Shown piece after piece: positions 10,032-16,434 of a stretch of DNA of 64,000 bases. Positions within the stretch are counted from its first letter, which is position 1, and each line of letters starts with the position of its first letter. The translations under genes and the position numbers were made by a program. The notes beneath the pieces were generated by a model. The model did no database searches and had not been told where the DNA came from. It was given only the letters and a program-made list of their open reading frames with translations. The DNA comes from Hymenobacter psoromatis. GTDB taxonomy: Bacteria > Bacteroidota > Bacteroidia > Cytophagales > Hymenobacteraceae. Location: positions 2,604,001 through 2,668,000 of the forward strand of contig CP014771.1 of the NCBI GenBank assembly GCA_001596155.1. The letters are read 5' to 3'.

Positions 10032-10117
10032 TAGACTTGCTAACAACTGATTAGCAAGTTTTTACGTACATAACTAGACTTGCTAACAACTGATTAGCAA
10101 GTTTTTACGTACATAAC
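10032..10117. repeat. Tandem duplication of the IS left end (2 x 43 bp)
   Basis: Bases 10032-10074 and 10075-10117 are identical. Each unit carries the IS left terminal repeat and an internal palindrome, CTTGCTAA and TTAGCAAG separated by CAACTGA. The insertion element thus has a doubled left end. The palindrome could bind the transposase. The outer copy borders the target duplication, so the outer one was presumably used at insertion, or the duplication arose afterwards. Confidence 0.85.
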
Positions 10118-10148
10118 TAATAAATTCTACTTACAACAAGCATTTTCT

Positions 10149-11032
10149 ATGCCATCCAGCATTTATCACAACGCTATCAATGATAGGCAGTACAAAGCAG
10201 CAACTGGTCTTTCGCTAGTAGAGTTTTCGGCACTTTATGAGCATTTCGCTCCTTTATATATTCCCAAGGAACCCCCACGTTATGCCCGGCAGGTGCAACC
10301 TGTTTTAACGGACAAAAGAGAGGCACTTTTTTTTGTTTTGCACTATCATAAAGCGTATCCCACTCTTCAAAATATGGGCATGTATTTTGGTATTTCAGAC
10401 GCAGCCGCCAGCATGTATCTGGAACTCCTTAAGCCTCACTTACAAGCGGCTTTACAACAGCAAAAAGTACAAAATACTTTTATGGAAAGGAATCAGGAGG
10501 CCGTTAATGAGCAATTTGCAGGCATAACTGACCTGGTGATTGATGTAACCGAAGTGTCAATCGAACGCGCTGTTAATCAGCAAGTTCAAAAAGAGCATTA
10601 CAGTGGTAAAAAAAAATTCACACCCTAAAATGGCTAATTATTTGCACCCTTGATAAGCGAATTTTATTCATTAGCAAGGCCTACCCTGGGCATGTACATG
10701 ATTTTACTATTTTTAAAGATATTTTTGGCGGAATTGATTTGAGTGCGTATCGGCTGCATGTCGATTCTGGCTTTACAGGCATAACAAAAGCAGTCAAATG
10801 CAAAGACGTTTGGATTCCGTATAAAGCGAGCAAATATCATCCCTTAACTAAGCTACAAAAAGCAATTAATTCGCTCTTTTCACAGGTAAGAATAGCTGTT
10901 GAAAATGCCATTGCTAAGGTGAAATCATTCTTTATATTACGCATCGAAAACCGAATGAGACAAAAGGCTAAGTTTACCGATGCCATACGAATTTGCACCG
11001 CATTAGCAAATTACAAAATGACAGGTTTATAA
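10149..11032 (+). CDS. IS5-family DDE transposase, expressed by -1 frameshift
   Basis: The first frame (10149-10628) gives 159 aa with an N-terminal HTH-like region and the first catalytic Asp in LVIDVTEVS. It stops just after HYSGKKKFTP. Slipping back one base on the A9 run at 10608-10616 continues the protein as KKKIHTLKWL, through the second acidic motif PGHVHDF and the third in VENAIAKVKSF, to the stop at 11030-11032. The fused product is about 294 aa, a normal IS5-type length, with all three DDE residues. Without the slip the product lacks two catalytic residues, so frameshifting probably limits transposition. A mutation rather than programming cannot be ruled out, but A-run slippage is common in IS elements. 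Confidence 0.85.
10605..10616 (+). promoter_or_regulatory. Putative programmed -1 ribosomal frameshift site (A9)
   Basis: GGT is followed by nine A residues and then TTC. The zero frame reads AAA AAA AAA TTC and stops 12 nt later. The -1 frame opens into the rest of the transposase. An A AAA AAA heptamer is the classic slippery sequence. A downstream stimulatory structure was not identified. Confidence 0.7.
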
Positions 11033-11306
11033 GTCAAGTAATTGATAATAAGTAGTTAGTAACTCTAATACACCGCGTCGGCCCCGGCAAACGTGGCAGC
11101 GAGAAACGGCGCGTCATGTAGCGAGCCAATGGCGGCGGTGGCACCCAGGGCCGCAATGGCGGGTTGGCGGTCGGGCTGGCAGCTGATGACGGTCACGGCG
11201 TGACCTTGGTGCACCAACTCGGTGGTCAGGGGCTGGCTGATGTTGCCAAGCGAACCGGTTACGATGATTTTCATAAGGCAAAGTTCAGACCAGCTACCAC
11301 CGCTGC

Positions 11307-11337
11307 CGTAACCAACTCTCCGGTTGTTGTAGCCGAA
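11307..11337 (-). promoter_or_regulatory. Putative AraC operator A, upstream of the NmrA-like gene
   Basis: On the minus strand, TTCGGCTACA (11337-11328) and GTTGGTTACG (11316-11307) are direct half-sites with a 21-bp period. Twenty-three nucleotides after the second half-site comes CTTTG (11283-11279), part of a GAACTTTG -7-like box. The ATG follows at 11274. Half-site spacing of two helical turns and overlap with the -33 region fit activation by an AraC dimer. Confidence 0.6.
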
Positions 11338-11417
11338 TTTATCGCATCAGCCGGCCGGCCGGCGTGTCGGTCCGGGTGGAAAGCACCCCAGCTGCTAGCC
11401 CAGCCGGAGCGCCTTTT

Positions 11418-12311
11418 TTACCGGTTTACGACGGTCGGCAAGGCGAAATGAACCCCGGTCAACTGCTCGGAGACAGTCCAGAGCCGCGTGGCGAGTTCTC
11501 CGTTCTGGGCGGTTTTGGAGCTTTTGATAAGCTCAGGAGCCCCGCGCATGTGGATAAAATCCTTCGGCCCGGCAAAGCTGTTGCCCGGAATGGCGGCGAC
11601 GGCTGCGTAGAGCACCGGGAGCGCGCCCATTTCCGAACTCTGGGCCAGCAGGCGCACCATCAGGCGGGTGACGAACCCAGTTGCCTGGTCGTAAATGTTT
11701 GAGGCCACAAACCCGGGGTGCGCGGCCATCGCGAGGACGGGCGAGCCGGCGGCGCGGAGGCGGCGCTGGAGTTCGGCGGTGAACAGCAGGTTGGCTAACT
11801 TCGAGTTCGCATACGAGCGGGACTCATTATAAGGGGTCCGTTCCCAGTTGAGGTCGTCAAAGTTGAGGCGGGCCATGCGTTCGGCCTGGGAAGCCAGGGT
11901 CACCACCCGGCCAACGATAGAAGGCAGCAGCAGGTTGGTCAGGGCAAAGGGGCCGAGGTGGTTGGTACCGAATTGGAGTTCGAACCCGTCGGCCGTGCGG
12001 CGGAGGGCGGGGGCCGTGATGCCGGCGTTGTTGATGAGCAAGTCAATCGGGCCATCCCAGGCAGACGCGAAGGCGCGCACCGAATCCAGGCTGGCGAGGT
12101 CGAGTTCCCGCACCTCCGTCACGCCGGGAATGGTGGCCGCGGCCTGCGCGCCTTTGGCCGGGCTGCGGACGGCGAGCACCACGCGGGCCCCGTGCGCGGC
12201 CAGCGTTTTCGCCGTAGCGAGGCCGATGCCGCTGTTGGCCCCGGTTATGATGACGGTCTTGCCGGACATATCGGGCACGAACGCAGTGGGTGAAAGGGGC
12301 GTGGCTTCCAT
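11418..12311 (-). CDS. Short-chain dehydrogenase/reductase (retinol-dehydrogenase-like)
   Basis: 297 aa from the ATG at 12309-12311 (MEATPLSPTAF); the open frame continues upstream without a better start. It shows the SDR cofactor motif TGANSGIG, the NNAG motif in LLINNAGI, the catalytic Tyr and Lys in SYANSK, and a downstream HPGFV. Such enzymes reduce or oxidise carbonyl compounds with NAD(P)H. About 150 bp upstream lie the NmrA remnant and operator B. A transcript from that promoter would run through the remnant into this gene, placing it in the same AraC-type regulon. The substrate is unknown. Confidence 0.9.
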   Translation of the reverse strand: MEATPLSPTAFVPDMSGKTVIITGANSGIGLATAKTLAAHGARVVLAVRSPAKGAQAAATIPGVTEVRELDLASLDSVRAFASAWDGPIDLLINNAGITAPALRRTADGFELQFGTNHLGPFALTNLLLPSIVGRVVTLASQAERMARLNFDDLNWERTPYNESRSYANSKLANLLFTAELQRRLRAAGSPVLAMAAHPGFVASNIYDQATGFVTRLMVRLLAQSSEMGALPVLYAAVAAIPGNSFAGPKDFIHMRGAPELIKSSKTAQNGELATRLWTVSEQLTGVHFALPTVVNR

Positions 12312-12464
12312 TGGATAAGTTGTTTTAATAACTGGTGGGCGAAAGGTTTCCGGCTTGGGGCCGGGGTGCGTAAGCCACGGGCGGGCCAGTGCCCCCGGCA
12401 GCCGGCGCAAGCGCAAGGCAACTTACTATTCCCCGCCCTACCCATGCCCTGCCGAACGTCCGGC

Positions 12465-12530
12465 TTACCGGATGACTTCTGTCAGGGGCCGGCTGCTGGG
12501 GCCGGGCGAACCGGTTACGCTGATTTTCAT
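12465..12530 (-). pseudogene. 5' remnant of an NmrA-like gene
   Basis: A 21-codon frame starting at the ATG 12530-12528 reads MKISVTGSPGPSSRPLTEV and stops. It matches the first residues of the NmrA-like protein at 11274 (MKIIVTGSLGNISQPL). The DNA just upstream is also closely similar, including the operator. This is the surviving front of a duplicated operator-plus-NmrA module whose body was lost, leaving its promoter pointing at the SDR gene at 12311. Confidence 0.75.
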
Positions 12531-12562
12531 ACCGCAAAGTTCCCCTGCATCAGCCCAGTCGC

Positions 12563-12593
12563 CGTAACCAAATCTCCGGTTGTTGTAACCGAA
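12563..12593 (-). promoter_or_regulatory. Putative AraC operator B, upstream of the NmrA remnant and SDR
   Basis: On the minus strand, TTCGGTTACA (12593-12584) and TTTGGTTACG (12572-12563) are half-sites with a 21-bp period. Twenty-three nucleotides later comes CTTTG (12539-12535) in a GAACTTTG box. The layout is identical to operator A. Part of the similarity reflects duplication of the module. Confidence 0.6.
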
Positions 12594-12598
12594 TCTGG

Positions 12599-12684
12599 GT
12601 GATGTTAAACGAATAGGGCAAAACCTCCGAGTCGGAGGTTTTGCCCTATTAGGTCCCTCTCAGAAAACGGAAAATATAGCATGT
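12599..12684. repeat. Left copy of an inverted repeat bounding 12.6-14.85 kb, with internal palindrome
   Basis: GTGATGTTAAACGAATAGGG (12599-12618) and GGTCCCTCTCAGAAAACGGA onward (12652-12684) together match the reverse complement of 14795-14846. Between the two halves this copy carries a roughly 33-bp insert. With its flanks the insert forms a perfect 39-bp palindrome (12612-12650) around CCTCCGAGTCGGAGG. The repeat pair encloses an SDR gene, its operator and a broken AraC gene. Confidence 0.8.
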
Positions 12685-12714
12685 CAAAGGAGTGAGTCGG
12701 GTAAATCGCCTTGG

Positions 12715-12745
12715 TTTGGCTACAAAAAACCGTGGTTAGGCTACA
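12715..12745 (+). promoter_or_regulatory. Putative AraC operator C, upstream of SDR 12798
   Basis: TTTGGCTACA (12715-12724) and TTAGGCTACA (12736-12745) are direct half-sites with a 21-bp period. CTTTG (12769-12773, in GACCTTTG) follows after 23 nt and the ATG is at 12798. The spacing equals that of operators A and B, but the surrounding DNA is unrelated. This makes it independent support for a real regulatory element. Confidence 0.65.
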
Positions 12746-12797
12746 GGCCCCAAATGGCGGCCGGAGACCTTTGTGGGGTCACTAACTTACTACCATC

Positions 12798-13637
12798 ATG
12801 ACCCCTAAGCAGGAAACTTCCCGCGCTGGCGCTACGCCAACGTCAACGCCCGTCCCCACCGCTAGCCCAACGGCGCACCCCACGTCGGCCAGACCCGTCG
12901 CCCTAGTCACGGGGGCCAATCAAGGCATCGGCCTACAGATAGCCAAAGACCTCGTCACCCACGGCTTCACGGTGCTGGTCGGCTCGCGCAACCTCGAGCG
13001 CGGCCAGGCGGCCGCCCAGGAGATTGGGGCGGACGCTATCGCGCTCCAACTCGACGTGACGGACCGCGGGTCCATCGCCGCCGCCGCCGCCCGCATCCGC
13101 CGCGAGTTGGGCCGCCTCGACGTGCTGATTCAGAACGCGGCTATCTCCAATACGCGCAAGGGCCAGCTGTCCCTCCAGGAGTATGCGCAAATATCCCAGC
13201 CCAGCAATGCCTCCCTGGATGAGGTGCGGGCCGTGTGGGAAACTAACGTGTTCGGCGTGCTGGCCGTGTACCAGGCGCTGCTGCCCCTGCTGCGCGAGGC
13301 CCCGGCCGGCCGCATCGTCAACGTGTCGAGCGGCGCGGGCTCGCTGACCTGGATGGGGGACCCGGCTAACCCCTACCACAAGGCCTTCGGCCCCGTCTAC
13401 CCAGCCTCCAAGACGGCGCTCAACGCCCTGACGGTGGCGATGGCCATCGAACTCGAATCGACCGGCATCAAGGTCAACGCCGTCTCTCCGGGCTTCACCA
13501 AGACGGCCCTCAACGGCTACGAGGGCACGGAAACGGTGGAGGAAGGAGCCCGTGAGGCCGTGCGCGTGGCCCTGCTCGGCCCGGACGGTCCGACCGGCAC
13601 GTTTACGCACGCTACCCTCGGAACGCTCCCCTGGTAG
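12798..13637 (+). CDS. Short-chain dehydrogenase/reductase
   Basis: 279 aa from ATG 12798. A Pro/Thr/Ser-rich N-terminal tail of about 32 residues precedes the SDR domain, so a later start is possible. The motifs are TGANQGIG (cofactor), IQNAAIS in place of the usual NNAG, VNVSSGAG with the catalytic Ser, and YPASK with Tyr and Lys. A VNAVSPGFTKT stretch follows, typical of classical SDRs that use NADPH. The gene follows operator C directly and is followed by a broken AraC paralogue. This mirrors the NmrA-AraC arrangement at 8404-11274. The substrate is not known. Confidence 0.9.
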   Translation: MTPKQETSRAGATPTSTPVPTASPTAHPTSARPVALVTGANQGIGLQIAKDLVTHGFTVLVGSRNLERGQAAAQEIGADAIALQLDVTDRGSIAAAAARIRRELGRLDVLIQNAAISNTRKGQLSLQEYAQISQPSNASLDEVRAVWETNVFGVLAVYQALLPLLREAPAGRIVNVSSGAGSLTWMGDPANPYHKAFGPVYPASKTALNALTVAMAIELESTGIKVNAVSPGFTKTALNGYEGTETVEEGAREAVRVALLGPDGPTGTFTHATLGTLPW

Positions 13638-13662
13638 CTGCTGCTCTTAAAAAAGCCTGGCA

Positions 13663-13740
13663 AACGGCGGAGCAATCATTCCCGCCCGGCGGCCTAAGCG
13701 CCGCTGGGGCCTAACGGGCGGGGATGATTGTTCCGCCGTT
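13663..13740. terminator. Long hairpin after the SDR gene
   Basis: Arms AACGGCGG...CCCGCCC (13663-13687) and its complement (13716-13740) pair over 25 bp with two mismatches and about a 28-nt loop. The loop itself has a GGCGGC/GCCGCT mini-stem. It lies between the SDR stop and the AraC start. It could end SDR transcription or be a REP-like palindrome; no T-tract is seen. Confidence 0.5.
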
Positions 13741-13797
13741 AGGCGTAAATTCAACCGACTGGCCGGTGGCTTTTGACGTACTGTTGCCTTTGGAATA

Positions 13798-14715
13798 ATG
13801 AAAAAACAAGGAGAGGCCGTGCATAAATTTGAATCGCTATCCGAGTTACACCGGGCATTGGGCTTGCCGAAACCCCTGCACCCGCTCGTAAGCCTGGTGG
13901 ACAACCGGGATAATAAACTGGTGCCCAACTAATTACCCAGCTCGTTTAGCCTGAATTTTTACAAGATTGCGTACAAGCCTAATTTAGAGGGAAGATTCAA
14001 GTACGGGCAACATTTTTATGACTTTGACGAAGGGGGCTTGTTTTTCATCGCTCCTAATCAAGTAAGCGGGGGCCACCCGACGAACGGGGACCATTCGGGC
14101 TACACGCTGCTCATTCACCCGGATTTCTTTTTGCCTTACTCCCTGGCCAAGCGCCTGGCGCACTACGGCTTCTTCTCTTACGCCGCCAACGAAGCCCTGC
14201 ATCTATCGGAGCAGGAAAAAACGACCATCCTGGCCATTTTCAACCTCATGGGGGAAGAATTGAACAGCCGGATAGATGAGTTTAGTCAGGATGTCTTGAT
14301 TTCCCAAATTGAGCTGCTGCTGAATTGCGCCAATCGCTTTTACAAGCGCCAATTTATTACCCGCAAAGCCGTGAGCCATGACTTGTTGCAGCAAGTGGAG
14401 GAGGTATTAGCGGCCTGCCTAACCAGCGAAAACCCCGTGCACCACGGGATACCGACCGTGCATTACCTGGCGAGCTGCGTCCATTTTTCGCCCAATTATT
14501 TAAGTGATATGCTGCGCGCGCTCACCGGGCAAAATGCGCAGCAATACATCCATCAGAAGCTCATCGAGAAGGCGAAGGAAAAATTAGCCACGACCCACTT
14601 GACCGTCAGCGAAGTGGCGTATGCGTTGGGCTTCGAACATCCCCAATCCTTCAGTAAATTATTCAAACTAAAAACAAACCTTTCGCCCTTGGCATTCAGA
14701 CGCTCTTTTAATTAA
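13798..14715 (+). pseudogene. AraC family regulator with an in-frame nonsense codon
   Basis: ATG 13798 opens MKKQGEAVHKFESLSELHRA and the frame runs to 14715 with one interruption, TAA at 13930-13932 (codon 45, in LVPN-stop-LPSSF), probably a CAA to TAA change. After the stop the protein continues through a cupin-like domain to a double HTH ending LTVSEVAYALGFEHPQSF. It is closely related to the AraC at 8404-9324. Re-initiation downstream (for example TTG 14038) could still yield an HTH-containing fragment, which might bind DNA without ligand control. The intact length would be 305 aa. Confidence 0.85.
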
Positions 14716-14794
14716 GCCCGCCGTGGCCGGCATCCTGGGGCACTATGGAGGTACGCCAAGTGAGCGAGGTAGCAGGAAATGATTGACTTCCTTA

Positions 14795-14846
14795 ACGTGC
14801 TATATCTTCCGTTTTCTGAGAGGACCCCCTATTCGTTTAACATCAC
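14795..14846. repeat. Right copy of the inverted repeat
   Basis: This 52-bp segment is the reverse complement of the left copy at 12599-12684 minus its 33-bp palindromic insert, with only a few mismatches. Outside it no matching target-site duplication is visible. The rest of 14716-14942 contains nothing I recognise. Confidence 0.8.
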
Positions 14847-14942
14847 TCTACCGTTGAGGTGCAGCCCAACGGCTTTCACCCTCTCCGTAATCCCTCCCAA
14901 CCACCGGGGCCAAGAGCTTAGAGTAATTTTATCCCCCCGCCA

Positions 14943-15155
14943 CTACGAAAAGGCCTAATAGGCATCGATTGGCAAGCGCTGACCCATGCCTGGTGGCAGT
15001 TGTTGCTGCACTTTCCGCTTCCCGATGCGGCTTACTATGGTCTGATGGGCCTGCTTTTTTTGTGGGTGCGCGAGCGCACGGGCTCATTATGGGCTGCCAT
15101 AGCCTCGCACTGCCTAATGAATACTGTCCTCACCATTGGCCACGCGATAGGCTGA
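14943..15155 (+). pseudogene. C-terminal fragment of a CPBP (CAAX-type) intramembrane protease
   Basis: The frame ending at TGA 15153-15155 encodes YYGLMGLLFLWVRERTGSLW, followed by AAIASHCLMN and a short tail. It matches the last motif block of CPBP/ABI membrane proteases, in which an Arg-Thr-Gly-Ser-Leu stretch is followed by a conserved His and Asn. No start and no upstream Glu-Glu motif are present, so only about 65-70 residues survive. It marks the right edge of the decaying accessory region. Confidence 0.65.
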
Positions 15156-15171
15156 TAGCCAAGCAAAAAAA

Positions 15172-16311
15172 TCAGTCGCCCGGCACCTCGGCCCACAGCA
15201 GCAGCGCTTCGGAAAGCGGGCTCACGTCCAAGTCAATAAACCGCACGCCGTAGCGCAGCTCGTCTTTTTCCACGATTTCGCGGCTACCCAGCCTGATGAC
15301 GCGGCGCAGGCGCTGGGCGTTGCGCCAGTCGCCCAGCGCCACGGCATCGGCGCAGGCAAAGGCCATGGCCGGAATGCCGTAGCCCAGGATGAGCGGCCCA
15401 CTATCGACGTCGCCCGCGCTGGTGGCATAGCGGCTGGGCCACTTGCGGTAGAGGCGCAGCACGCCCAGGTTGGTGCTGCCGCTGGCCTGGTAGCGCTGGT
15501 ACTGCTGCCGGGCAAACGCCGAATCGACCCCCGCCAGAAACCAGATGCTCCAGCCCAGCATGGAGCCGCGCGGGCCTTCGCTGGCCCTACCCCCCTCATC
15601 AACCCGCGAGGCCAGCAGGCCGGTTTCGGGCGCGAGCCAGTGGGCTTGCGCCCACGCTGCCCAGCGCCGGCCCGCCGCCGCGTAGGGGCTGCCCGTGAGG
15701 CGGCTGTGTAGCGCCAGCGAGGCCAGGGCCACGGTGTTGTCGGGCAGCCAGCGCAGGCCGGGGTAAGATTCCAGGTTGCCGGCCGGCTCGCGGCCGTAAC
15801 GCCGGTAGAGCGCCGCCGATAGCGAGTCGTGCAGCGGGCCGTAGGGCGAGGCGGGCATCAGTTGCCGGTGGCAGCCCAGCATCAGGTTGAGGTGGCCCAG
15901 GTACAGCACCGAGGGGGGTAGGGAATCGAGACCCGCCGGCTGGCCCGACGGCGGCCAGCCGGCGGCGAAGGGCTGGCAGATGGGAGCCGCTAGCACTTGC
16001 CTGATAGCCAGCTCCGTATAGCGGGCAGCTTCGGGCCGCAGGCTGGAGTTTTGCCGCGCCAGGTTGGCCAGCGCATAGGTGGTGAACGCGAGGGTGAACA
16101 GGCCCCATTCCGGGTTTTGCTGCGTCAGCTCGCCCAGCGCCGTGCCCCGCCCGCCGCCCGCCCGAATAACGCGCTCCAGGTAGTTGAGCCGCAGGCGCAC
16201 ATTGGCCGGGGGCGGCGGGGCGTAGGTCGGCCAACTGAAGCTGAGCCAGACCAACGCCAGCAAAGCCAGGGGTAGGAGCCAGCGGGCAAGTCGTTTCACG
16301 AGAGAATTCAT
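15172..16311 (-). CDS. Membrane-anchored protein of unknown function, possible alpha/alpha toroid
   Basis: 379 aa from ATG 16311. Residues 8-26 form one hydrophobic signal-anchor segment. The rest should lie outside the cytoplasmic membrane. It contains repeated Trp/Leu/Ala-rich helices (LYLGHLNLMLGCHRQ, GLRWLPDNTVALASLALH, GSMLGWSIWFLAGVDSAFA, LILGYGIPAMAFACADAVA) suggestive of an alpha/alpha barrel as in linalool dehydratase-isomerase-like or glycan-processing proteins. I do not recognise a catalytic motif with certainty. It is convergent with the CPBP fragment and divergent from the hydrolase at 16435. Confidence 0.7.
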   Translation of the reverse strand: MNSLVKRLARWLLPLALLALVWLSFSWPTYAPPPPANVRLRLNYLERVIRAGGGRGTALGELTQQNPEWGLFTLAFTTYALANLARQNSSLRPEAARYTELAIRQVLAAPICQPFAAGWPPSGQPAGLDSLPPSVLYLGHLNLMLGCHRQLMPASPYGPLHDSLSAALYRRYGREPAGNLESYPGLRWLPDNTVALASLALHSRLTGSPYAAAGRRWAAWAQAHWLAPETGLLASRVDEGGRASEGPRGSMLGWSIWFLAGVDSAFARQQYQRYQASGSTNLGVLRLYRKWPSRYATSAGDVDSGPLILGYGIPAMAFACADAVALGDWRNAQRLRRVIRLGSREIVEKDELRYGVRFIDLDVSPLSEALLLWAEVPGD

Positions 16312-16434
16312 AGCAGCGCAATTCTAGGGGCAGCAGCTGTTCCTTACGTCGGGGCGGGGCGGCGGAATTTTGCTGAAAGTAATTCACTAGTAGCACATAG
16401 TCAGGCCCTGCTTTACGCGCTTACCTTCAGCCCT

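Larger units (their letters stand above)
10034..11067 (+). mobile_element. IS5-type insertion sequence inside the NmrA-like gene
   Basis: The element is about 1.03 kb. Its left end (TAGACTTGCTAACAACTGAT) and the reverse complement of its right end (TAGAGTTACTAACTACTTAT) match at most positions. A 3-bp ATA flanks it at 10031-10033 and 11068-11070, consistent with a target duplication. Base composition is clearly more AT-rich than the surrounding genes, showing foreign origin. It encodes one transposase made by frameshifting. The insertion is precise enough that the split host gene can be rejoined in frame. Confidence 0.85.
9338..11274 (-). pseudogene. NmrA-like NAD(P)-binding oxidoreductase, interrupted by an IS
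   Basis: The 5' part (11274 down to 11068, 69 codons) begins MKIIVTGSLGNISQPL, an NAD(P)-binding Rossmann start, and ends GADAVY. The 3' part (10030 down to 9338) continues CMLPPFNFFDPALDF through VVQLSSVGAD to a normal C-terminus. Joined across the IS with the 3-bp ATA duplication removed, they give a continuous protein of about 299 aa, the usual length for NmrA-like or NAD(P)H:quinone-type reductases. The gene is therefore recently inactivated. An AraC-type operator lies at 11307-11337, just upstream of the start. AraC (8404-9324) is the downstream operon partner. Confidence 0.9.

Noticed and set aside
10034..10117. Att-like sites of a prophage
   Set aside because: The duplicated 43-bp unit is the IS end itself, and no integrase or phage genes are present.
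14038..14715. A complete short AraC-like gene starting at TTG 14038
   Set aside because: The same frame continues upstream to ATG 13798 with recognisable AraC N-terminal sequence, interrupted by one stop, so a nonsense-mutated gene is the simpler reading.
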